DNA of 64,000 bases from contig NC_070569.1 in assembly GCF_026914185.1 (NCBI RefSeq), positions 806,001-870,000 on the forward strand, read 5' to 3'. The notes beneath the pieces were generated by a model. That model was not told the origin of the DNA, did not search any database, and worked only from the letters and a program-made list of their open reading frames with translations. The stretch is from Puccinia triticina. Taxonomy: Eukaryota; Basidiomycota; Pucciniomycetes; Pucciniales; Pucciniaceae. This document shows positions 23,549 through 33,435 of this stretch, piece by piece. The first letter of the stretch is position 1, and the number at the start of each line of letters is the position of its first letter. A program made the position numbers and the translations under genes.

Positions 23549-24085
23549 CCCGTCCCGGTCGAGGTTCCCCCAAATGGACCGATGCTCTGTGGTCTCCTCA
23601 CCCTTGCTCCGTCCACCCACTTTGTAATACACAGCCTATTTATCATACTTACATAACACTCTTTCCAACCAGCCCCACCTTTTGCATGCTTTCGCCGCCT
23701 GTCGCTTCGGTCTTGTCGTCTAAGCTGTTGTATCGAGGCTCTCAACCATCTCGATGGCCGACATCTGCCCTAGTCTACCACGTTCTCCCAATCATAATCT
23801 TGCGTTGAATGGGTTCAGCTTTCTTGGTATTTATATCAGTTTTCAACCTATTGTGTTTTGAAATAAGCTTGGTCTCAAAAACACGAAAAAGTGAATTTCT
23901 AAATGAAATTTCATCTTAGATTATGGCTTTGAAAAAACCATGATGTAATCACCAATCATATGATAATGATGACATCACATCATCAGTGATCATAACTCGC
24001 TCCAAACTCCGCCAGACCAAGCTCCGCTCCAAACCCCGCCAGCCCAAGCTTCATCAAGGATCGCCTTTATTATAAACCCTACAGC
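23549..24085. other. Intergenic between secreted-protein gene and rust-family gene
   Basis: No gene is seen. The stretch TTTTGAAATAAGCTTGGTCT (~23857) recurs inverted near 37850-37880. Direct repeats of CTCCAAACYCCGCCAG lie at ~24000-24045, and TTATTATAAACCC at ~24068 precedes the next ATG closely. Confidence 0.4.
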
Positions 24086-25428
24086 ATGTCACAATTGGGG
24101 ATCGACCTCTTCGCAAGGGACCATCCTCCACGGTCGATGGGATACCTTTCGAATTCCGAGTACGCTCGCATCCATGGCAATGGCTTAGACAGGGAACAAG
24201 CAGCTCACGTCAACGTGAGTATTTTCCTTTCAAGGTTGGTTTGGTTCAAAGTTAAGTTGAACTTAAACCTTTTTGCTTCTGACAGCCGCAGACAGTGCAT
24301 TGCAGCACATCCTTTAAGCTCTACTGCCCGAAGCAGGGCAGCAAAACAGGGTCAAACCTTGTTAAATCCAAGAAGGTTTTTGCTATTGCCTTCGAGATAG
24401 GATCATTAAGCCTTGGAGCCTTTCGAAACCTTGTTGCTGTCGAGGCCGGGAAGGTTGTGGACGGTGCCGATGGACTCATGAATAAGGCGATAGCCTCAGG
24501 ATCTCCGCCTCTTTCCTGGCAGGTCTCCTTGGCTTTCAAGTCAACCCCCAAATTCCACAAAAAGCTGAACTACACCGTTAACGATGAAGCAACCTATGCT
24601 CATTGGATCCAAACCATGAAGGATCTCAATGCGGATCACATTCAGGCCGGCCTCCATGTTGATATGGTGGATCCGGTGGCCATCGCAAAACAAGCTAGGA
24701 TCGCCGTTGATATCAAAACCCATGTTTTGACTCAGATGGCGGCTCAGAACGCAAACGCGGCTGTTGGCTCATCTTCATCAGCGGCTTCCAATCCGGTTTC
24801 AGCCAGTGATTTCAAAGGGATCAACGTGATCATGAACCAGATTTACGCCAAGCATCCCCCCAACGTCAAGTATCTGGCGAAATGGCCAGTGTTCATCGAT
24901 CCAACTGACCCCACCCAATACATCCCTTTGACCATGCAGAATGCCCAACTTTGGGCACATGACATAGTGAGGTTTTTTTTTGTCATCTCGCCTGAGTCTG
25001 ATGACTGACTTGCCTGACTACTTGCCTGACTGTAGTTAAAAGAGGTCGAAGGGGTCAACTATCATTCTCCCCCATCAGCGCTTCATTTTGAAAAGCTCTT
25101 GGCCTACAAGAAGAGGAAGCTCTCTCACGTCATCGAGGAAGCCCGCCCGCAACCAAATCTACCTTCTTCCCCAGCTGAAGCCTCGGACGCCTCCTCGGTA
25201 GTTGCGCCTGACGAGGCCCTTATGTCCCAGTACATCGACTTCATCAAAATCAAGCCTAGTAAGAAAGCCGACGTCCTCAGCATTCTCGAGGAGAAAGACA
25301 TTACCCATCCGAAGATGTTCCAATCCGCAAACATTACCCGAGAGGATATGGTTGGTTGGGGCTTGTCTCCTGGAATTATTGCCCAATTGCGAGACAACAC
25401 CAAGAAATTTGACAGGCGCGCTCAATAG
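24086..25428 (+). CDS. Intact three-exon rust-lineage protein with SAM-like C-terminus, 400 aa
   Basis: Exons: 24086-24214, 24286-24966 and 25036-25428. The introns (71 and 69 bp) start GTGAGT and GTGAGG and end GACAG and TGTAG; all junctions are phase 0. The product begins MSQLGIDLFARDHPP; an alternative ATG at 24137 gives MGYLSNSEYARI. A TATA-like motif only ~15 bp before 24086 makes the downstream start worth considering. The middle has no known domain. The last ~65 residues (MSQYIDFIKIKP...WGLSPGIIAQLRDNTKKF) have the helical pattern of a SAM-like domain, usually a protein- or RNA-interaction module. This resembles large multi-copy families of rusts. There are no premature stops, in contrast to the surrounding elements. 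Confidence 0.65.
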
Positions 25429-25507
25429 CTGTATTCATCTCGTTATCATCCTTCTTTTTTCAATGTCTCTTTTCGCTGTTGGATCTCATTCTTTTTTCTC
25501 AGTCTTT

Positions 25508-25670
25508 ATCTTCTCCCACCCGTAGATCTGGACATGTATCCTTGTATTGTGAATTAAATGAACATGTATTTCTTTTTTCGCGCTTCTCTTTATCTTTTCC
25601 CTCTTAGAACACCTTATCTTCTCCCACCCGTAGATCTGGACATGAATCCTTGTATTGTGAATCAAATAAA
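25508..25670. repeat. Tandem duplication of 3' flank (~107-bp spacing)
   Basis: TCTTCTCCCACCCGTAGATC and the following GGACATG(T/A)ATCCTTGTATTG occur at ~25508 and ~25617. This likely duplicates the terminator region of the preceding gene. Confidence 0.6.
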
Positions 25671-25699
25671 CATGTACGCTTGTATTGCCAATTTACAAA

Positions 25700-26190
25700 G
25701 TGACAGGAGAAGACACATAGAGACTCAGACAGGTTAAGTAGACTCGGAGAAGACGTGTAGAGACTCGGACAGTAGACTCGGACAGGTTTTTTATTGCCAA
25801 CTTACAGGATAAGACGGGTAGAGACTTGGACAGTAGACAGTAGACTCAGACAGGTTAAAGAACAGGTTAAGTAGACATGGATAAGACATGTAGAGAGACT
25901 TGGACAGTAGACTCGGACAGGTGGTCAAGTGACAGGATAAGACGTGTAGAGACTCGGACAGGTTAAGCAGACTCGGACAGGTTAAGCAGACTCGGACAGG
26001 TTAAGCAGACTCGGACAGAGAGGATGTTGAAGTTCATTCAAGACTCGGACAGGTTAAGACGTATAGAGAAGACTCGGATCGGCTATTGGCTAAGAGAGGA
26101 CGTTGAAGTTCATTCAAGACTCGGACAGGTTAAGACGTATAGAGAAGACTCGGATCGGCTATTGGCTAAGAGAGGACGTTGAAGTTCATT
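25700..26190 (+). repeat. GACTCGGACAGGTTAAG minisatellite with 76-bp higher-order unit
   Basis: Variants of GACTCGGACAGGTTAAG(CA) recur throughout, with four near-perfect 19-bp copies at ~25953-26020. Towards the end a 76-bp unit (GTTGAAGTTCATTCAAGACT...TTGGCTAAGAGAGGAC) repeats with starts at 26026, 26102 and 26178. Confidence 0.8.
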
Positions 26191-26194
26191 GGTT

Positions 26195-27103
26195 CGGAAC
26201 GAAGTAGCCACAATGGCGGTAGACTTTAAGGCACAGCTCCTCCGTCATGATTTTGGCGGCTGCTCATTGGATTTCCCATTCTGGGTCGTTCGTTCTGTTC
26301 AGAATTTGGCTAGCCCTTAAGTCTTGCTTGATTGAAGCAAAACAGAGTTTGATGGGGTTCAACTCTGGGCAGTAGGGTGGCAGGAAAAGTACTTTGATCC
26401 CAGCCGCATTGCAAAGTTCTCTGACACGGTCGCCTCGGTGGATCACAGCATTGTCGCACACCAGGAACGAGTTCACATCGGGGTACCTGTTCATTCGGGG
26501 GAGCTAGAAAAGAAGAGGTTGTCAGCTTGATTGAAAAGGAGACGGATGAGTTGTGAGGAATATGATTTGGACTCACCAAGTTGAATTTCAAGAAGTGCTC
26601 GAACTTTTGACCGGTAAAAGTGTCAAACGTGGTGGTGAGGGCCAACAATCCATCAATTGAGATGGCTGGGAGTAAACTGAGTCGATCTGGGTTCTGGTTG
26701 ACAAGATACTTTGCCGAGGGGGTTCCTTTTTCCGACCTCGCATAAGTTCGGAGGAGGTCCTTGTGAGCAAAGGAGCATTCATCTGAACACAAACAAATAC
26801 AACAACAACATTAAAGTAATCAGCTGATAGCGTTGACCAAGGGAATATAGGGATAGAGGACTGACCGGTGAATACTAAGAAATCAGCAGGGAAGAACTCC
26901 ATGCGCTCAACGTACGCATACTTCAAAACAAGGGACTTGCGGATGTTCTTCGTGTCCGGCTTCTTTAAGGTAATCGACAGCTTTTCGACGAGAGCCCTGT
27001 GAACGCCTGAGGTGCTGAGGAGGACACCGGAATTTTCGTACAACTTCTCTTGTATTTCGTCCAGGAAGAGGCCAGGTTCAGAACGGACAAGCTCGATCAT
27101 GAA
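26195..27103 (-). pseudogene. Tc1/mariner transposase, C-terminal two-thirds
   Basis: The frame enters from the TSD at 27103 as FMIELVRSEPGLFLDEI, continues through a winged-helix-like part, and reaches the first catalytic Asp in DECSFAHKDL (~26790). The second is in VCDNAVIHRGD (~26455). Two introns interrupt it (~26785-26867 and ~26510-26575). The third catalytic position, Glu in the usual PELNPIE motif, reads PELNPIK: codon AAA at 26350-26348. A TGA at 26266-26264 stops the frame, while RHCGYF-type C-terminal text continues to ~26195. The N-terminal parts of the same gene lie at 31533-31667 and ~37557-37748, separated by a hAT and a DIRS insertion. This element cannot be active. Confidence 0.8.
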
Positions 27104-27638
27104 TAAAGATGGCAATCAGGACACGGGTACCGCCCGCGTGTAAGGACTTCAATTAGGAGTCCTTCACTGTCCGTCGAGTGGGGCACAGAGAGGGGGACCT
27201 CGAGACAAAATCTAGTTCACAGGGCTGTATATTGCAGATGGAGGGGACAATCTGGCTCAGAGAGAGGGGAAATCAGTTCTCTGCTAAGTATAACTAGAAG
27301 AAGGACAGAGTAAAAAGGAATAAAAGGGCTTGCCTGGCTCAGAGAGAAGGGAAATCAGTTCTCTGCTGAGCCAGGGAAGGAAGGGGAACTGGCTATGTAT
27401 CTAAGTGTGAAATGTCTTGTGTCACCTTGTGAACCCCAAGTGAGGGAGGGGGTTTACACCGCGTGTCCGGGTACCTCCTCATTTTTTGGCCAAAATCAGA
27501 TACCCGTACCCGTACTTGGCACCCGCGGCGGCGGTACCCGTGTATTTTTGGAGGGTACCGGCGGTACTTTTCAGTGTTTTTTGCACTTTTTCTTGTATTT
27601 CATGCCTTGATATCACTAAAAAAATTACAAAGGATATA

Positions 27639-30600
27639 TTACAATATTTCTATCACTTTTGCCTTGCCTTTCCCCTTTGTCATCATTATTTTCCCCCTCT
27701 TTCCGTCTTTGATGCCTTTGTTCCACTTGTTGAGCAAACCTGGTTTTATTTTGTTATTCTTAGAGTAGAAAGCAACCGTCATTCCCCTGCTCACCGACTT
27801 CGCGCTAAGCCGGTGCCTCTTGACAGTGAAATAGTCTCGCCCAAAGCTAAATGCCCGCTCAACATCCACTGATGTAGCTGGAAAAGAAAGAGCCAGTTAG
27901 ATTTCAGGAACAAGCATCAATTTAGCTAGCAAAAGACTACATACCTGGGCAGCTTAATACATTGAGGGCCATGTTTAAAAGCCCCCCATAGGTGTTTCCT
28001 CCTTGCTTTTGTTGCAGCCACCAACTGAGGCCATCGACAGGTTGGGATCAATCCAAGACCAGGGCACCAGCAAGCCAGATGTCGAGTGGGTCGCTTGACG
28101 AGTTACCTGAGCGTGCTGCTGATGCAGCACCGAGTCGAGATAAAAAGCCAGATTGGGGCTGAAAATACCAATCAGCACAATTTCTCTAATAAAGACAGGA
28201 TTGATCGGAAAGGGGCGTACTTTGGCGTTTGGACTAGGTTCTTTGGTTGTTGTGGATTCGACTTCAGGCTTGTAATGAGTCTCCCACATCTCTCGGGTAT
28301 GTCTGATAGCCTCATCGATCCATTCTTTATCCCACTTCGCTATTTTAAAATACTCATCTTTAAATGAGGGATGGAGTACTGGAAGGGAAGATTGATGAAC
28401 ATAAGTCACAACAAAAACAAATCAAACGGTTAATAAACACTGAACTTACCCATTGCTATTCGGTATAAAGGTGAACAGTCAGTTAATGTATAGCACTTGC
28501 AACAATGGGAAGTTACTTACGTTACGTTATCCAGCGGGATTTTCGTAACGTAACTTCCCACCGTTACCAGATAACGCGTTATTGTTATCTGGTGAAATAC
28601 TCCTGCGCTCTTTTGGATAACGTAACAGAGGCTAATTTCCGCCTTGATGCCGCAAAAAATAACACCAATAACGCGCTAACCGCGTTATCTGGCGTAAAAG
28701 CACCGTAAAATAGGCAAAAAACCCGCGTTATCCGCACGTTATCCTCCTCAGATTGCGGGGGATAACGTAACGGGTCTAATAAAACAGAAAAAAAATCAAA
28801 AAATAACGTAACTAAAACAATGCTGCCGTTAGCGCAAGGATAACGGCACCAATTTAGTTACGTTATCCGTTACTTTTTGTTACGGATAACGTAACTTCCC
28901 ATTGTTGGCACTTGTTAGTGAGCTGGAGACCAGCACGGCAGGTGTTCCTCAAAGCAGGTGAATATTTTTTCTCCGAAATAACCGTTGATAAGTGTTTGGT
29001 GATCTGGTCAATGAACACCACAACTTGTGACAGCCGTGCCGAGCTTTCTGTTGAGACTTGCAAGGTGATTTCGTAAAATGGCTGGAGTACCGAGGCCAAA
29101 TCTTCCGCTAATGCCATATCAGATCGGTCGAGTTGAAGGCTTCGACTGAGGCCATATTTTTTGTCGCGCTGCCACTCCAAGCTAGAAAGAAATTTCAGTT
29201 TTTCATTGATGTGAAACAATTTATGAAACAACTTACACAGCAGACTGACACCAAAGAATGCTACTGATTTGAAGGTAGGTTGAGTTCCACCTTGTACATA
29301 CATCTCGTTGGATAGAATGTGGTTTATCGATTGTGTGGCCTTCACAAATATCAACAAACAACACTTTGGAGTTGGGTGATTTTTTCATTTTCCGGGCAAT
29401 TGCTTGAAACTATGTTCAACATCTGATGTAAGTAGTATTCTATGAAACATCGAAAATCAATAGTATTTACCTTGGAGAGACTTTGGTGGCAAGTCTCTGT
29501 TGTGTATGTATCTTGGTCGGTGTCTTCATCACTAAGATCTGCGATATCATCAGCATCTAGCTCTTGCTCATCACCAATTTGGCTGATCTCGTTTTGCTCT
29601 TCTGGATCTGATTCACTGCTATCATCGTCATCCAACTCAGGATCGGGTCGGCCTTTGCTGCGACTAGAGTTCAAATGGAATGAATCAAAAATGATGTTTC
29701 TAGAAAAGAAAAAGAGAAAACTTACTGATTAATAGATTGTTCCACCTCATGAAACTCATCCTCTGAATTGTCTGAAGCATCATTGATCCCTTCTTTTGAT
29801 TGGTTACCGTTGTTGGATCCAAACGGTCGCAAGATTGCCTTGGCAATCAAATTGAGGATATGCGCAAAACAGCGTATCCATTGGGGTTCACCCTTGAAGC
29901 GGGGCCACTTGAGCTGATTGATCATCGCTTTGTTGTTAGACGCGTTATCTGAAACAATTCCGCAAATCTAGGGAAATGCCGTGAATAATCAGTTCAAGAG
30001 ACATGTTGGTGATAATTAAAAAAAATGAATTACGTACCTTATCTTGGACTCCAAACTTCTCAACAACCATTTGAACAATCTCGGCCAAGTATTTGCCGGT
30101 GTGGCTCTGTGATAGTTTAATGAAGTCGAGGGGCATAGATTCCACTTTGTGTTTCGTACTGTCCTCCTGACGAAGCCAGTAGATGATAATACCAAGAATG
30201 TCGAAGCCGTTTGGAGACTGCCAAGCATTGACTCCAAGATACATTGCCCCCTTATGGTCCTGTGGAAAAAAAAACACATTGCATCAGCGTAAAAGTAAGA
30301 AAGCAACACTCATCTTTGCTCACCTTCAACTGGAGCTTGAAGTCTTCCTGTACAGCGGTGTACAGAGCATGGATAGACCGCAAGATTGTGCGTCAATTGG
30401 GTAAGTGCTTGAGGACAGTTGGATGTAAAATGCCTTTGAGGCTTTTGTCTTCCAGTGCCGAGAAAGGACGTGCAGCCTCCGCACACCACATAGCACACTT
30501 TTGAGCAACCTGTTCAAAGGGAAAAGTCAAAGTGTGTAAAAACATAACATTGGACACTCAGAACTTACTTCGTGTGCATCAATTTCTCCAGTACCTGTGA

Positions 30601-31234
30601 CTCCAAGCGATTCCAGATTCTGCATTTCTTGCTTGGCTTGTTTTTTCTTGAGACAGACAGCCGCATGCTTCAGGAGGTTGCTACAAGATGAGTCGGTTGT
30701 TGGGCGATTGATCCTGACACCACACCTAGATGGAGGAGACGAATCAGCATGGATTTGGGTGGTAAGGAGATGTGTGCTTGTAAAGAAACTCACTCTTTAC
30801 AAGGGTATGCAATCATTCTTCGGCCGTGCTTGTCGAGATGGTTGGATAGCTCGGGGACATCATATGAAGTGTAACTAGAACTGACCGCGGTCCTAGCTAT
30901 TTTTTGTGCTTGAACTGTTGGTTTTATTTAGATTCATTCCATCAGCACGCTTTAGCAAGCAGGTCAGAAAAAAAAGAACAAGACACTGACACAGCTCCTC
31001 TTGATCCGTTGGCGGTTGGGTTGATCCAGGACCAGGTGCCGCACTGGTTGTTTGATCTGATTTTCCCCTCTCGTCATTTGATTCACCCTTGTGCAGTGAC
31101 GTTGATATAGGCACATGTCTCCCTTGAGCCGATGGGGTAGCTGGGCTGGGAGAACTGGAGATAGAGCGTCGGTTTCTCTTGCGCGGACAAGAGCTGGTGG
31201 ACATGGACGTTTGATTTTTGCGACGGGATCTCAT
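27639..31234 (-). pseudogene. hAT transposase, multi-exon, interrupted and catalytically altered
   Basis: Read right to left: a Ser-rich N-terminus from the ATG at ~31201-31234; a BED-type zinc finger (AYPCKE, then CGVRIN...NLLKHAAVC at ~30650-30800); the catalytic core with MYLGVNAWQSPNGFDILG (~30240); IVSDNASNNKA (~29930); RCFAHILNLIAKAIL; and the C-terminal dimerisation segment SVDVERAFSFGRDYF (~27850), which is diagnostic of hAT. The first catalytic Asp, expected in the LxVDAW motif, is Asn: codon AAT at 30229-30227. Introns separate most blocks. A MITE at 28500-28907 interrupts the coding sequence after LTNKC. The protein inserts hAT DNA with 8-bp duplications, but this copy is dead. Confidence 0.8.
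28500..28907. mobile_element. 408-bp MITE with CAACAATGGG ends and 7-bp duplication
   Basis: CAACAATGGGAAGTTAC at 28500 is inverted at 28907. The flanks carry GCACTTG at 28493-28499 and 28908-28914. The interior is built almost entirely of GTTACGTTATC/GATAACG(C/T)AAC words on both strands. It has no ORF. Excision rejoins the hAT reading frame at LTNKC/YTLTDC. Its ends match those of the MITE at 56740 (CAACACTGGG). Confidence 0.85.
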
Positions 31235-31524
31235 GGAGGGCTGATGTGGGAAGTGATTGGAATTGGAGTCAAATCCAGAAGGGGGGCGGGGATCGAACTT
31301 GAGTGTGGCCCACTCCGATCGGAGACGGGGCGGGGGATATACCCAGCTGAAATTGGATATTGGCGGGTATCAAGCAGAGGTACCCGGGTACCGCCTCATT
31401 TTTCGGCCAAAATCAGATACCCGGACCCGTACTTGGCACCCGCGGCGGCGGTACCCGCCAAGCTGATGAGTACCGCCCGGCGGGTGCCGGGTACCGCCCG
31501 GGCGGTACCCGATTGCCATCTTTA

Positions 31525-31667
31525 ATCATGAAGGCGCACTCGTCTCGGGTGAGTCTTGCAGGGCGACCACGTCTCTCGTAGTCAATCGGATCCTTGATGA
31601 CGCATCGAGTTTCTTCAAAGAGGCACTTCCATCGGCGGAACAACTGGGGTGAGAACTGAATACCAAG
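31525..31667 (-). pseudogene. Tc1/mariner transposase, middle fragment
   Basis: GIQFSPQLFRRWKCLFEE and then RPARLTRDECAFM: the part between the N-terminal helix-turn-helix and the fragment starting at 27103. It is bounded by the hAT duplication on the left and the DIRS end on the right. The flanking sequence changes to DIRS at TCCATTCTCACGC. Confidence 0.8.
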
Positions 31668-31799
31668 TCCATTCTCACGCTGCTCCAAATCTGAACAGAT
31701 TCGGGGAGCGCACCACTGCTAGCCCGCTAGGGCCTTAGTCAGTGTCACGCCCCCCTAGCCTAGGCCGCGCGCCCCACTTTTAGCGGGGGCTTGGCCTAG

Positions 31800-32118
31800 G
31801 CGCTGTGTGGGCCAGGGGGGGGGGGGCTACCACCCGGGGCCGGGGGTGTCTTTGGGTGTGGCACCATCCGAAGATGGTTCCCAAAGACCCCAACAGACCG
31901 AGTGGGGATCAAAAGAGCCCCCCGAGCAGAAACAGAGCAGAGAATGCACAGGGAAGAAGGGGGGTCCGTACAGACCCAGATGCTCAGACTAGGAAGCCTG
32001 AGCCCCGCGTACACCCCTAACTTCCGTCGGTGCATCCTCCGCCAGTTAATCCACACCTTTGGTTTTCCAGCGGTTTTTGACTGTGTTTTTATTTCAAAAC
32101 TAGACCTCGACCGGTTTT
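31800..32118. other. 3' untranslated end of DIRS copy 1
   Basis: Non-coding tail between the recombinase stop and the element end. It contains a G-run at ~31816-31826 and palindromic GCCTAGG words (CTAGCCTAGGCCGCGC, GGCTTGGCCTAGGCG) around 31750-31802. Copy 2 carries the same region at 60125-60443. Confidence 0.6.
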
Positions 32119-33250
32119 TCACTCATTGAGTTGCTTTATGATTTGCACCGTCTCGAGCAGCTCGTCATTTGAGTATTCTCGGATATATAGGAGGTAGGCG
32201 TTTGACTTCCACCTGCCGATGGTGCATATCTCCTCGGCGGAGATTCCAAGGGCGAAGCGGAGGGAGGCTCCTCCCACCCGGAAGGAGTGGCCAGTGATTC
32301 CGTGAAAACCGCCAAGTTCCCAGATCGCATGAGCCACCCGCGTTACCCTCCCCCTAGTCAGGTGTTGTCTTGCGCCGTCTAGGTGGTAGCCGAATAGGGA
32401 GGTGACCGCCCCGTCCGCTTCTTTGAGCCGTCTGAGTACCGCTCGTACCGGGCAAAGTTTATTTGGTTGGCCGTTTAGCACAATGCATTGGGTTTCCCCG
32501 GGTGCGCTGGTTTTAGTGTCCCGTAATATCAGCAACACTGAGTTCGTTGATGAAGCTTGAACGTTGCTAGTGAGTAGCGAAGTTGACTGGTCTAGCGTTC
32601 CGCATTGCTTGTCGTAAGTCAGCTCTGCCAAGCGCGCTAGGCCCCAGAAAGCAACAATCGCAAGGTCGGAAATCGCCTGTGATTCGGCATCCTTGCCTTC
32701 CAGGTGCTCCACCAAGAACAGTAGGTGTTTGAGGTGTACCGCGCCCTTCGGTGGTTTCTCCGGTATGGCCGCATCTTGCTTGGCTGAGACTTTGAGCATT
32801 AGCGTCACGTAATGTTCAATCACGTTTGGATAGCGTAGCTTGTGATAAGTGTGCCACGCGTGGATGCCGTGTAGGTATCGTTCCAGCGACTTTGATGAGA
32901 TGTCGGTGGACAGTGGTATCAGGCCGTTTCTGCCTGCCCAGAAGCAAAAATCATATATGTCGTCTTCCAACGCTGGGAGTCGGAAAGGGGACTCTGAGTG
33001 CTGCCTCTTGAACTGCAGGAATTTCTTCACCGCCGCGTTGTAGGTTTTCAAGGTGTTTGGTTTCCATCCCGCAAGAACGTAACGCTGCGATAGTGTCGGG
33101 GCGAGTTCATCCGTCCCGTTGGAGAGGAATTCCTTGACTTTATTGAGTTCGATCGTGCTTGCGCGGCTTAATGGAAGGTTCCCCGGGAACGTTGCCCTGG
33201 TCTCTATCCGCCTTATCTGTGGCCATACAACGTTTCACGGGTTTCGTGTC
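32119..33250 (-). CDS. DIRS tyrosine recombinase (copy 1, open)
   Basis: The frame is open from ~33250 to the stop at 32119. Conserved parts: an N-terminal SAM-like core (LKTYNAAVKKFLQF), the catalytic Arg region (GLARLAELTY), HSFRVGGASLRFALGI (H-x-x-R box), and a C-terminal IGRWKSNAYLLYIREY with the nucleophilic Tyr. The enzyme joins the circular retroelement DNA into the genome without target duplication. No ATG occurs near the N-terminus, and the frame begins just after a CACAG acceptor-like site. I therefore infer an upstream exon. An ATG immediately followed by a GTAC donor-like sequence and a 23-A tract lies at ~33424-33421. In copy 2 the same frame has a premature TAA. Confidence 0.75.
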
Positions 33251-33435
33251 CGTCGACTCCCCTTCTAGGGGGGGCAGGAGGTTTCCTCTCCTGTATTCGC
33301 GGCACCGGGTTGCTATTGCTTCCCCCTTTTTTTTTTTTTTTTTGACGTTCTCGTCAGGCTTGACAAGAGGATGCATTACTACTCTTCCTCTCTCTTTTTT
33401 TTTTTTTTTTTTTTTTTGTACCATGTGACAATGGA

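Larger units (their letters stand above)
27104..31524. mobile_element. 4.4-kb hAT transposon inserted in the mariner gene
   Basis: Ends TAAAGATGGCAATC (27104) and GATTGCCATCTTTA (31524) are perfect 14-bp inverted repeats starting with the hAT-type YARNG pattern. They are flanked by the 8-bp duplication ATCATGAA (27096-27103 and 31525-31532). Removing the element and one duplication rejoins the mariner reading frame (DECAFM then IELV). Subterminal GC-rich GGTACCCG words occur at ~27465-27570 and ~31375-31510 in the same orientation. It encodes a hAT transposase on the minus strand and carries a 408-bp MITE. Confidence 0.92.

Noticed and set aside
33140..33424. 94-aa minus-strand protein with Lys runs between RT and recombinase of DIRS
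   Set aside because: The Lys runs are the poly(A) tracts; the frame differs from both flanking genes.
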